Below are positions 46,764 to 57,526 of a DNA stretch of 64,000 bases, in pieces; the stretch's first letter is position 1; each line of letters opens with the position of its first letter. The DNA comes from Tetragonia tetragonoides (taxonomy: Eukaryota > Streptophyta > Magnoliopsida > Caryophyllales > Aizoaceae): the NCBI GenBank assembly GCA_038025085.1, contig CM076139.1:24887807-24951806 (forward strand), read 5' to 3'. The notes under the pieces were generated by a model. That model ran no database searches, was not told the origin of the DNA, and saw nothing but the letters and a program-made list of their open reading frames with translations. The translations under genes were made by a program, and so were the position numbers.

Positions 46764-48213
46764 ATGGTGAGGAAACCTAATCAACGAGAGAAGAGGGGGT
46801 TTTGGGTAATGATAAAGGAGAGAAACACAATCCAATAGGTGAGATGCAGATTCCAGATAGTTCTGAGAGACCGAATCTTGATCGAGTGGTGCAAAATTTG
46901 GCTGAAGAACTCAATGATCCCGATATACTGACTCCTGGTGTTGAGAATGGATCGGTACAATAGATTGAACTGGCGAGAGAGAAGATTAATTCTTGGTTAT
47001 CTCAGTTGCAAGAGCAAGCAAAGTCGAGAGGTTTGTGGGCAGATGAAGATGCAGCTGCAGAAAAAGCAAACTCAGAGCAAGGTAATCCTTAGGCTTGGGA
47101 TAATTTTGATGTTTCAAAATTAAAAAATGCTGGTTTTAGGCTTGAATATGTTAAACCTGTTGTACTTGATGGTAAACGAATTGGGGAAATTGTTTTGGAT
47201 GATATTAAATCAGAAATTGAGTATTGGAGTCAAGCATTAGTTTGTTATGTACTGGGTGCAAGGCCTCCTGTCAGTGTATTTAGTGGGTTCTTGAGAAGAA
47301 TTTGGGCTAATAAGGGCATGAGGAAACTAGCCATGATGAACAATGGAATTGTTTTAGTTAGATTTGATACAATGGAGCAAAGAAATGTTGTATTGCAAGA
47401 GGGTATATTCCATTTTGACAATAAACCACTTATTGTGAGGGCATGGTCTGCTAAAACAAACTATGCTAAGGAGGTTCTGTATTCAGTTCCTATATGGGTG
47501 AAATTCCCAGGACTGGACATCAAATATTGGAATGCTACTAGTTTGAGTAAGGTGTCAAGCCTCATAGGGCGCCCTATGATGGCTGATAAGAACACAGAGA
47601 TGAAAGTGGGAATTAATTTTGCTCGTGTTCTTATAGAGGTAGATGTTGATTCTGAATTTCCAGATAAAGTCTACTTCAAAAATGAAAGGGGTATTGTGGT
47701 TGAGCAATGTGTTGAGAAGCCCACTATGTGCAAGTTTTCTAGGCAGTATGGGCATGTTGAGGAAAAATGCAGGAAGAGACTAGGCACTGGGATGTTACCA
47801 CAGACTACAATTGTTCAGCCTGTGCAACCAGTGCAGCCTGCACAGCAGATAGTTATGCCCAGGCAGCCTGAACAGGGGGGACACAACCAGCAGCAAAGAC
47901 AGAGAGATTGGCAACCTGTGGGAAGAGGCAGGGGCAGAATGGGAGGAAGATTTGGTGGGGGGAGAGGTAGAGCAGAAAGACAGAATGCAGGCCAACAAAG
48001 GCCTATACCTGAAGTTACTCATGCTGAGGCTGAATAGCTGAATGGAGGGGAGGCTACCCCTATCCATAACTCTTTTAGCATTCTTAATATGGAGGAAGCT
48101 GTGGGGATTGAGGCTGGCCAACAAGGAGGGGGGGTAATATGGAGGAAGCTCTAGGGATTGAGGTTGGCCAACAAGGGGGGGGGGGAATCATACCTCCTGA
48201 TGGTCATGGATAG
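46764..48213 (+). pseudogene. LINE N ORF1, decayed
   Basis: It starts MVRKPNQREKRG and loses frame within 15 codons. The DUF4283 part is open at 47195-48037. The knuckle reads CKFSRQYGHVEEKC, with the second Cys changed to Ser, so zinc binding would be lost. A Gln/Pro and RG-rich tail follows. A 50-bp tandem duplication (48085-48134 and 48135-48184) lies just before the end. The ATGGATAG overlap is at 48206-48213. Confidence 0.88.
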
Positions 48214-51200
48214 CTTGTTGATTTGGAATGTTAGACCCCTCAATGAGCCTAATAAGCAAAAGGAGGTTGCCCTCTTTTGCAAAAGGAATAAAATTGGTTT
48301 TGTGGCTTTTGTTGAAACCAAAATTAGGCAAGTAAACTATGAAAAATGCAAAAAGAGTATGTTAGGAGAATGGGAATCATTTATCAACTTAAATGATCAC
48401 CCTTTGGGGAGAATATGGATCAGATGGCTGCCTAATGATTTCTCTGTGAATGTGGTATTCTCATCTGCTCAACTGGTCACTTGTCAAGTTCTTAACCTCA
48501 AGCTTCAGGAGAGGTTCATTGTGAGTATTGTATATGGTTTTAATGATAAAGAAGAAAAGAAGCAATTATGGCAGGATTTGAGGAATTTTGCTAGAAATTG
48601 TGGGTTGCCTTGGTTAATTGCAGGAGATTTTAATAATGTTTTGGGTCAGGAAAATAGAGCAGGAGGTGCAGATGTGACTTATGCTGACATTGTGGAGTTT
48701 AAAGACTGCATTGAGGATTGCCAGCTTACTGAGGTGAGTTGGACTGGTCATAAATACACCTGGAATAACAGACATGAAGATGGTGTGAGGGTATATTCTA
48801 AAACTGATTGGATTTTTGCAAACCTTCAAGGGTGCAAAAGTTTGATCAGTGCACTGTGAGCTTCCTCCCAGAAGGGATCTCTGATCATTCCCCTATGCAT
48901 ATCACGCTATCAGGTTGTACCCAGCAAAAAAAGGCGGGTTTCAGATACTTCAATATGTGGAGCAGGCATCCTGCTTTCTTAAATGTGGTGCAGCAAGCTT
49001 GGAGCATACATACACAGGGTACTAAGATGTTTCAGCTCTACAACAAACTCAAGGCAGTCAGGCAGCTCTTAAAGAAGCTGAATAGAGAGGAGTATTCTGA
49101 TATTCTCTCTAGGATTGAACAGGCTAGAAGCAAACTGTTAGCAGCTCAGTCTTGTGCTAATAATTACCTTGGGGATGCACAGTTACAGAACGAAAAGGGG
49201 ATAGCTAGACAACAGTTTTGTGATGTTAATTTTGCTGCTGAATCTTTCATGCAGCATAAGAGCAAAATGAGGTGGGTACAACTGTGAGATGATAACACTC
49301 AGTTTTTCCATGCCCTGCTGAAACAAAGAACTCAGAAGAATAGGGTCTCCGGTTTGAAGGACCAGGTGTTTGCTGAACTAATTTCCTTCTATAAGGGAAT
49401 CCTTGGGGTAAAGGAAGCTATAAGAGTACCTGCAGCTGATTTCATTTTTAAAGCAGGCCCTGTTTTCACAACTGAACAACAACTACAGCTGATAGCTCCA
49501 GTCAGTCATAAAGAGATAAAAGATGCGATGTTCACAATTGATTGCAACAAGAGCCCTGGCGCTGATGGTTTCAGCAGTGGCTTCTTCAGGGATGCATAGG
49601 ATATTGTTGGTGAGGATGTATGCAATGTTGTGCAGGATTTCTTTAGTTCAGGGAAAATGCTGCAGCAACTCAATGCAACCACCATTTGCTTGGCGCATAA
49701 GGTACAAAATCCTTAATATGCTTCTGATTTTCGTCCAATTGCATGTTGCAATACAATATATAAGTGCATTTCAAAGGTGTTGTGTAGCAGATTAGCTCAA
49801 GTGTTACCTGGTTTAGTTTCATTAAATCAAGGAGCATTTGATGCTAATAGGTCTATAGTACACAATATTATGATATGTCAGGATTTAATTAGACATTACA
49901 GAAGGAAGAGTACCACAGCTACATTTTTGATGAAGATAGACTTGAGGAAGGCCTATGATACCATTCATTGGGATTTTTTGAGTGAGATGTTTATGGGCTA
50001 TGGGTTCCCTGAACCTTTTAGCAACTGGTTGCTTACTTGTGTGCGAAGTGCTAGTTTTTCTGTGAGCTTGAATGGAGAATGCAATGGTTATTTTGAAGCA
50101 AAAAGGGGCATAAGGCAGGGAGATCCAGTTTCTCCACTGATCTTTGTCTTGGTAATGGAATTCCTCTCTCGTCTCCTGAAGCTTGTCAGCCAGTCTCCTA
50201 ACTTCCAGTTCCATCCTATGTGCAAAGCTGTTCAATTGAGTCATCTGTGCTTTGCAGATGATCTCATGGTGTTCTGTAGGGCAAATAGGAGCTCTGTGAC
50301 CAAAGTAATGGAATGTTTTTCCTATTTTTCACAAGTTACTAGACTACAAGCTAACAAGGAAAAATCTCACTTATATGCTGCTGGGGTGAAGGAGTCAGTT
50401 AAAAGGGACCTGCAAATGCTATCTGGGTTCAAACTCATTAACTCATTAACTCAGTCCTTATGTCTCTGCATGTTTACTAGGCCAATATTTTTATCTTGCC
50501 TGTTGGTGTCATTAAGACAATTGAAAAGAGATGTAGAGAATTCCTGTGGAGGGGTGTTGATCAGAAGAAAGGTGGTTGTCTTGTTGCATGGGACTTAGTG
50601 TGTAGGCCAAACAAACAAGGGGGCCTAAATTTCAAGAATTGCAGAAATTTTAATTATGCCTTAAATGGGAAACATATGTGGGATTTGGCTGTAAAAAAGG
50701 ATAATTTGTGGGTACGCTGGATAAATGGTGTCTATTTAAAGAATGCAGACTTTTGGCAGTATGTTCGCAACACTGTTTGTAGCTAGGCATGGAAGAAACT
50801 GAACAAGAATAAATCTCTTTTCCAGCAAGCCTATACTGCAGGTAAAAGATGGTCCTTGACAGCAAATGGGAAGTACACAGTTCAAAGTGGATATAATTTC
50901 TTGGCAGGAGATTTACCCAAACTGAGACATGCCAATCTCATTTGAGGGAGAGTCAACAGACCTAGACACAGGTTCTGCCTCTGGTTAGCACAGGCAAATA
51001 GGTTGCTGACCAAGGACAGATTACACAGGTTGGGGTTCTTAGTTGGTAGTGCAGACTGCGGTTTTTGTCAGAAAGAGGAAGAAACACAGAAGCATTTATT
51101 CTTTGAATGCCCTAGCTCTCTCTCTGTTGAATGGGATGAAAAGTTGGTTGGGATGCAATGCAATAGCTAGTGATATTAAAGGCATGCTCAACTGGATAGG

Positions 51201-51426
51201 CAGGAAGAAAGGCAGCAAATTCAGAAGAGAAGTATATGATGCTGCTACAGCAGCTCTGATCTACTGGATCTGGAAAGCCAGAAATGGAATCTGTTTCAAT
51301 GCAGGGATTTTTACAGATGAAACTATCTTGCAGCAGGTGAAGTTTGATATCCAGGCACGTATTGAAGGCAGAAGAAGTCACAAGTGCACAAAAGCTGATA
51401 AAATGTTCCTTAGTAGCTTGATATAA
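48206..51426 (+). pseudogene. LINE N ORF2, decayed and internally deleted
   Basis: It starts MDSLLIWNVRPLNEPNKQ. The endonuclease (AGDFNNVL, SDHSPMHI), RT (NKSPGADGFSSGFF, MKIDLRKAYDTIHW, RQGDPVSPL, CFADDLMVF) and C-terminal region are recognisable. Frameshifts lie near 48830, 50470 and 50800-51040, and stops at 49285, 49597 and about 50784. About 160 nt between SGF and LINSL (near 50435), which would encode YLGVPLSP and following residues, are missing. Confidence 0.88.
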
Positions 51427-51687
51427 TAGGGTTTAGCTGGTCCTATTATTGGTTTGTACTGGTTTTATTTTTCATTGATGTATGTAGCTTGGCTGGGTTA
51501 GGTTTGCTTTCATGTTCAGTGTTTATGTAAGGTTTGATGTAATTGGTGAACTTTAGGCTTTGTACAAGCTGGAAACCCTACATAGTAGGTGGGTCAGACT
51601 TGTGCTAGTCTTGTAGGTTGTATGGTGCTTGATTTCCATTTTCAATACACTTGCTAATTTTAACCAAAAAAACAACAAAAAAAAAGA

Positions 51688-52319
51688 ACATTGGCATCGT
51701 GTAAGACCGCCCTTTCAAGCCTATCAGGGACCCAATAACTGACCCTAGGGGACTCCCATGTCCCCTAGGGATCTCCCGTGCGATATGGGGCGAAAATATT
51801 AATGTCGAAAACATTGCGTCCGGAGGCCCAGAACACGTCGCCTACAGCATTCCCGGGGCCCAATTGCCGTTTTTGCCCAAAAAATTTTGGGGGGGTCTAT
51901 CATGGCCCTAGGGGACCCTCAGTTCCCCGGGAGGGTCACCTTGATCCCTGAACTCCGATATCACACATGTCGCCCATTTTCGACCCTAACATAGGAATAG
52001 CGTAAAACCGCTCTTACAAGCCTATCAGAGAACCAATAACCGACCCTGGGGGCCTCCCATGTCCGTTAGGGGTCTCCTGTGCGATATGGAGCGAAAATAT
52101 TAACGTCAAAAACTTTGCATCCGGAGGCCCATAACACGTCGCCTACAGCATTCCCGGGGCCTAGTTGCCGATTTTGCCCAAAACTTTTTCGAGGGGTCTA
52201 CCATAGCTGTAGGGGACCCTCGGTGCCCCGGAAGGGTCACCTTGAACCCCGAACTCCGATATCACACATGTCGCCCGTTTTCGGGTCCGAACATTGGCAT
52301 CTTGTCGGAAGGGTCACCT
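51688..52319. repeat. Satellite, two monomers plus junction filler
   Basis: Monomers span 51688-51988 and 51989-52290. The next target copy (acattggcatcttg, 52291) is followed by about 17 bp copied from inside the monomer (gaagggtcacctt, also at 52232) before LINE O begins. Confidence 0.88.
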
Positions 52320-52320
52320 T

Positions 52321-52890
52321 GTAGGAAGGCCAATGATGGCGGATAGGAACACTGAACTCAAAGTTGGAATCCAGTTTGCAAGGGTGATGATTGAAGTTGA
52401 AATTGGGACTGATTAGCCCAATAAGGTACATTACAGGAATGAGCAGGGTAATGTTGTAGAGCAGACAGTGGAATATGACTGGAAGCCAATCCTATGTAAC
52501 CACTGTAAGCAATATGGGCACAATGAGACAGAGTGCAGAAAGAAAATTGTTACAGCAACTGAGATACAGAACCAGCATACAGCTCCTGTACAAAGGCATG
52601 CAGACCAACAAGGAAATACTAGGGCACAACAATGGCAGAATGTTGGGAGAGGTAGAGGAAGAATGAATATTACAGGCAGGGGGGCAAGGGCTGGAAGGGG
52701 TACTTACAGGCAGATTCAGCAACAACAGAAAGACAAGCCACAGACACACAACCCATTTGCAGCACTACAAAATGAAGCTGATGCACAGGAGGTAGGAAAC
52801 ACTACAGAACCTGGCAGTCAGGAAGAGGTATGCACAGATATGGGTACAGGAAATGGTAAGGCTCCTATCTTGACTATTAGTCATGGATAG
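52321..52890 (+). pseudogene. LINE O ORF1 C-terminal part, one stop
   Basis: It begins VGRPMMADRNTELKVG in the distal DUF4283 region. A TAG at 52414-52416 interrupts it. The knuckle CNHCKQYGHNETEC, the RG-rich tail (GRGRGRMNITGRGARAGRG) and the TISHG end are present. The 8-nt overlap with ORF2 (52883-52890) is intact. Confidence 0.9.
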
Positions 52891-55800
52891 GTTTCTTATT
52901 TGGAATGTTAGAGGCCTAAATGGCCCTAATAAGCAGAGGGATGTTGCCCTTTTCTGCAAAAAAAGCAAATGTGGTTTAGTAGCTCTTCTTGAAACAAAAA
53001 TTAGAATAGTAAATATGGATAAATGTAAAGTAAATTTCATGCCTGGGTGGGAATCTTACAGCAATCATACTGAACATAGATTGGGAAGAATATGGATAAG
53101 ATGGTTACCTCACATTTTCCATGTTACTGTACTTTTCTCTTCTGTGCAAATGATTACGTGTAGGGTTATGAACCTGGAGAGGAAAAATGAATTTGTGGTG
53201 AGTTTTGTGTATGGCCAAAATGAAAAAGAGGACAGGAAACAATTATGGAATGATCTTAGGGATTTTGCAGTTAATTGTAACCAGCCTTGGATCGTGGGGG
53301 GGGATTTTAATAATGTTCTGAAACCTGGTGATACGCAAGGGGGGCAACCTGTCTCCCTTGCTGAAATACAGGATTTTAAGAAATGCATTGAAGACTGTTT
53401 CCTCACAGAAATGACTTGGTCTGGTTGCAAGTACACTTGGAACAACAGGCATGAGGAGGGGGGAAGAGTGTACACCAAAATTGATTGGGTGTTTGCCAAC
53501 AGCCTATGGATGCAGGAATATGATCAATGCACCTTACATTTTCTCCCAGAAGATGTATCAGACCATTCTCCTGTATATCTAACCCTCCATGAAGAAAGCA
53601 AGAGAAGAAATAGCCCCTTTAAATTTTTTAACATGTGGTGCCTTAACTCTAACTTTCAAGCTTTGGTGCAGCAAGCTTGGAATTGCAGCATACAGGGTAC
53701 AAAAATGTTCAAGGTTTACAGAAAGCTGAAAATGGTGAGAAAGATCATGAAAAACCTGGACAAAGAGGAATACAGTGATATCTTGACACAGGCTGACATT
53801 GCTAGAACTACAATGAACCAAGCCCAAGCTGAAGCAAACAAAGAACCTCTCAATGAGATAAGGCAGCAGGAAGAGAAAATGGCCAGGAAAAGATACAATG
53901 AAGTGAACCTAGCAGCTGAAAACTTCTTGCAGCAGAAGAGTAAAGCAAAATGGGTACAACTGGGAGATGGGAACAATCAGTTCTTCCACACAATTATGAA
54001 GCAGAGGAGACAAATGAACAGATTACACAGCATTAAGACACAGGATGGAGTACTGTTGGAGAACCAGGAGCAGATCATTGAGGAAATTGTGGATTTTTAC
54101 AGGAAAATGTTGGGAGTGCCAGGAACCAGAGACACCTCAGCTGAAAATTGTTTCTTCCAAGCAGGACACAGGCTGGAACTCCACCAACAGATGACAATCA
54201 GTGGTCCTGTGAATGCAGAAGAAGTGAAGCTAGCCATGTTTGATATTGATAGCAACAAAAGTCCAGGTCCAGATGGCTTTGGATCAGGTTTCTTCAAAGA
54301 AGCATGGAACATTGTGGGAGAAGATGTTACAGCAGCCATCATTGACTTCTTTAACTCCTACAAAATGCTTAAAGAAGTAAATGCAACTCACTTATGTCTG
54401 GTGCAGAAGATAGCAAATCCTGAGAAGGCGTCAGACTTCAGGCCTATAGCATGCTGTAACACAATCTACAAATGTATCTCCAAGATCCTATGTGCGAGAT
54501 TGGCAAGGGTTCTACCAGACCTCATCTCAGTGAATCAAGGAGCTTTTGTAGCACAAAGATCAATTGTTCACAACATTATGATCTGCCAGGATTTGATCAA
54601 GCACTACAACAGGAAACAATCTTCTCCTAGATGCTTGATGAAAATTGACCTGAGGAAAGCATATTATACTATACACTGGGGTTTTGTGAAGGAAATGCTA
54701 CTAGGGTACGGGTTCCCAGTGAAATTCATTGGCTGGATTCTAGAGTGCATCCAAACAGCAAGCTTCAGCATCAACATCAATGGTGAGACACATGGTTTCT
54801 TTCCTGCTAAGAGAGGCATCAGGCAGGGAGACCCAATATCTCCACTCATCTTTGTTCTGGTGATGGAGTACTTATCAAGAATCCTGAAGGTAGCTTGTGC
54901 TGACAACAGCTTCAGTTGGCACTCCATGTGTAAAGAATTGGCACTAAGTCACCTCTGCTTTGCGGACGACTTGATGTGCTTCTGCAAAGCAACACCCGAC
55001 TCTGTGAATACCATGATGAACAGCTTGAACCACTTCTCACAAGCCACAGGCCTATGTGCAAACAAGGAGAAGTCGAATATGTACATTGCAGGGGTAAAGG
55101 AACAAGTAAAAAGTGAACTGCTAGAACTCTCTGGCTTCAGTGAGGGTACCTTACCAATGAAGTATCTGGGTGTACCTCTGTCTCCTTCCAAATGGAACAA
55201 AATTGATTGTGAGTGCCTGATAGACAAAATGACCAAAAACCTTCAAATCTGGGCATCCAGGAATCTGTCTTATGCGGGGAGGGCTCAACTGATAAACTCT
55301 GTGCTATACTCTATACATGTATACTGGTCAAGCATTTTTATAATGCCTGCTGGGGTGCTAAAAAGTGTAGAGAAAAAATGCAGATCTTTTTTGTGGGGCT
55401 CGACTGAACAGAAACAGAAGACAAGTCTGGTGGCATGGGATGTGGTCTGCAGACCAAGGAAAAATGGAGGAATAAGCATCAAAAATTGCAAGTGGTTTAA
55501 TACTGCATTAAATGGGAAGCACATCTGGGATTTAACCACAAAAAAAGACACACTGTGGGTCAAATGGATAAATGGGATTTACTTGAAAGGAGTGAATATT
55601 TGGAATTATGAGCCAGTTTGGGGTGCAAGTTGGTATTGGAAAAAACTAAATAAAGTCAAGAACCTCTTCCAAGACCACTACACTACCAGGGGTGCATGAA
55701 AGGGCACAAAGGATGGAATATACACAGTTGCAAGTGGGTATAACATGTTAAATGGCACCCTGCCAAAATCAAGACATGCAAATCTGATTTGGGGAAAAAT

Positions 55801-56275
55801 TTCCATGCCAAGGCACTGTTTTTGTTTGTGGATGGCTCAACTAGGAAGACTACTCACTAAGGATAGGATACAAAATATGGGTTTCCTAAATGGGAATGCC
55901 AACTGTAACCTATGCAAGGAGAGGACTGAAGATCATGAACACCTATTTTTCAGGTGCAGAGTTACCAATGAGATTCTGGTGCAGATAAAAGACTGGCTAC
56001 AAGTGACAGCAAAGGCCAACAATATCCAAGGAATTTTAAATTGGATAAACAGACAAAAATGCTCCAATTTCAGAAGAGAAGTGTATGCTGCAGGGCTGGC
56101 TGCAATAGTATACTGGGTCTGGAGATGCAGGAACAAACAACAATTTGAGGGGACCAAAATATCAAGGCTGCGGCTAATACAGCAGGTCCAGCAGGTGGTC
56201 AGGTTGAGAATTCAACAATGCAGTAACAAGAGGAAAATCACAAACAGAGATAAAATTTGGATAGAAAACCTGTAG
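52883..56275 (+). pseudogene. LINE O ORF2, 1130 codons, one stop
   Basis: The complete endonuclease (WNVRGL, GGDFNNVL, SDHSPVYL), RT (NKSPGPDGFGSGFF, RQGDPISPL, CFADDLMCF) and zf-RVT (CNLCKERTEDHEHLFFRC) are visible, at exactly the length of the LINE I ORF2. TGA at 55697-55699 replaces a Trp codon ahead of zf-RVT (a G-to-A change). Motif A reads KIDLRKAYYTIHW: the first, metal-binding Asp is kept, but the conserved Asp after KAY is Tyr. Activity is doubtful even without the stop. Confidence 0.93.
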
Positions 56276-57083
56276 CTGCAGAACAAATGCACAACTCTGT
56301 TCAGAGGGATGAGGGGATGAAGCAGAACAATGCAGGGGATGAGATTGGCAGGGTGCAGACAAGCCAAACAACATGAGAAGGAAGCTCAGGAAGGAAAATG
56401 CAGATGCACAATGGAGCAAGAGCCAAAACAGCTGGTAATGGGGATGGAGGGACTACAGGATTGGAGGGACAGGATGATTCTCCTATCAACAGACCACCAG
56501 AACATAGTCCAGCAGTGCAGCATCAAACAGATGGACAAAGTGTATGCAGAAGGGACCTAGGCAGCAAACTGAAAAGAAGAAACAGGAGGGGAGTCAGGAG
56601 GCCCAGATGGACAAAACATGCAGGAAGGATTGAAGCAACCAGTCAGCAGGATTGAAGCAAATCAGAATGAGGATTGGCACCAGATATTGGAAGATGGATA
56701 AGTTGCAAGAAGAAGAAACTGCAGCTAGTAAATGGAGGAAAAGGATTGTGTAGGTTGAAGGGGGCAGAGTGCCTCTTTTACCAACAGGCTATCAGAAACC
56801 AGAGCCTAGCATTGCACCACCAACAGGTGATGGGAAAGCATGCAGGAAGCCCAGAAGGAAAACAAAAAGCAGTGATCAAAAAGCAGTGATGGGATGAATC
56901 AGGAATTACAATGGCCTATTTCATTGCAATTGTATTGATTTTATTTTGTTTTATTGTAAGTCAGGCTGTTTTGGTTTATTTTGGTTTATTTTGTACCAGA
57001 ATTGAGGTGACATTGGTTGTAATGAGGTGCTCTAGTACTATATTAGAGGGTTTTGGTTGTGCAGGGATGTAGAAAAAAGGAAC

Positions 57084-57096
57084 CCTACCTAGTAGG
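57084..57096 (+). promoter_or_regulatory. Conserved 3' UTR hairpin (example from LINE O)
   Basis: CCTAC-CTA-GTAGG forms a 5-bp stem with a 3-nt loop, with possible outer GG/CC pairing (ggaac...gtggcc). It occurs about 90-120 nt before the A-tail in all 16 LINE 3' ends of the window, the loop being CTA or ATA. One stem (LINE D) has a mismatch. By analogy with other LINEs it may be the RNA signal that ORF2 protein recognises, but that is inference. Confidence 0.65.
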
Positions 57097-57180
57097 TGGC
57101 CTTGGATTTGCATTCCCTAAGGACTGTAATCGTGTTACATTACAGTTAGTAATAATACATTTTCTGATTTGCACCAAAAA

Positions 57181-57526
57181 ACATTGGCATCGCGTAAGAC
57201 CGCCCTTACAAGCTTATCAGGGACCCAATAACGGACCCTGGGAGCCTCCCATGTCCCGTAGGGGTCTCCCGTACGATATGGAGCAAAAATATTAGCGTCG
57301 AAAACATTGCGTCCGGAGGCCCAGAACACGTCCCCTGCAGCATTCCCGGGGCCCGGTTGCGTTTTTGCCCAAATATTTATCGGAGGGGGGGGTCTATCAT
57401 GGCCCTCGGGGACCCTCGGTGCCCGGGAGGTCACCTTGATCCCCGAACTTCGATATCACACATGTCGCCCGTTTTCGGGCCCTAACATTGGGTTGGTCAA
57501 CATTGGCATCGCAACATTGGCATCGC
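57181..57526. repeat. Satellite monomer plus tripled target motif
   Basis: One monomer (57181-57484) is followed by three target-like motifs in a row: acattgggttggtca (57485), acattggcatcgca (57500) and acattggcatcgc (57514-57526). The first recurs on the far side of LINE P at 59446-59460. Confidence 0.88.

Larger units (their letters stand above)
46665..51687 (+). mobile_element. LINE N, full-length, older subfamily, directly after LINE M
   Basis: It follows LINE M with only one target copy between them (acattggcatcacg, 46665-46678). The leader, ORF1, ORF2 and short 3' UTR resemble LINE L. ORF2 has an internal deletion near 50435. The hairpin has the ATA loop (CCTAC-ATA-GTAGG, 51577-51589). 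The tail is A-rich with interspersed C and G and runs into acattggcatcgt (51688). Confidence 0.9.
52320..57180 (+). mobile_element. LINE O, 5'-truncated within ORF1, nearly intact ORF2
   Basis: The element begins in the DUF4283 region of ORF1 and includes all of ORF2. A 3' UTR of about 900 nt carries the hairpin at 57084-57096 and a short A-tail that runs into acattggcatcgc (57181). The left junction has satellite-derived filler. It is the least damaged ORF2 in the window together with LINEs D and I. Confidence 0.92.
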
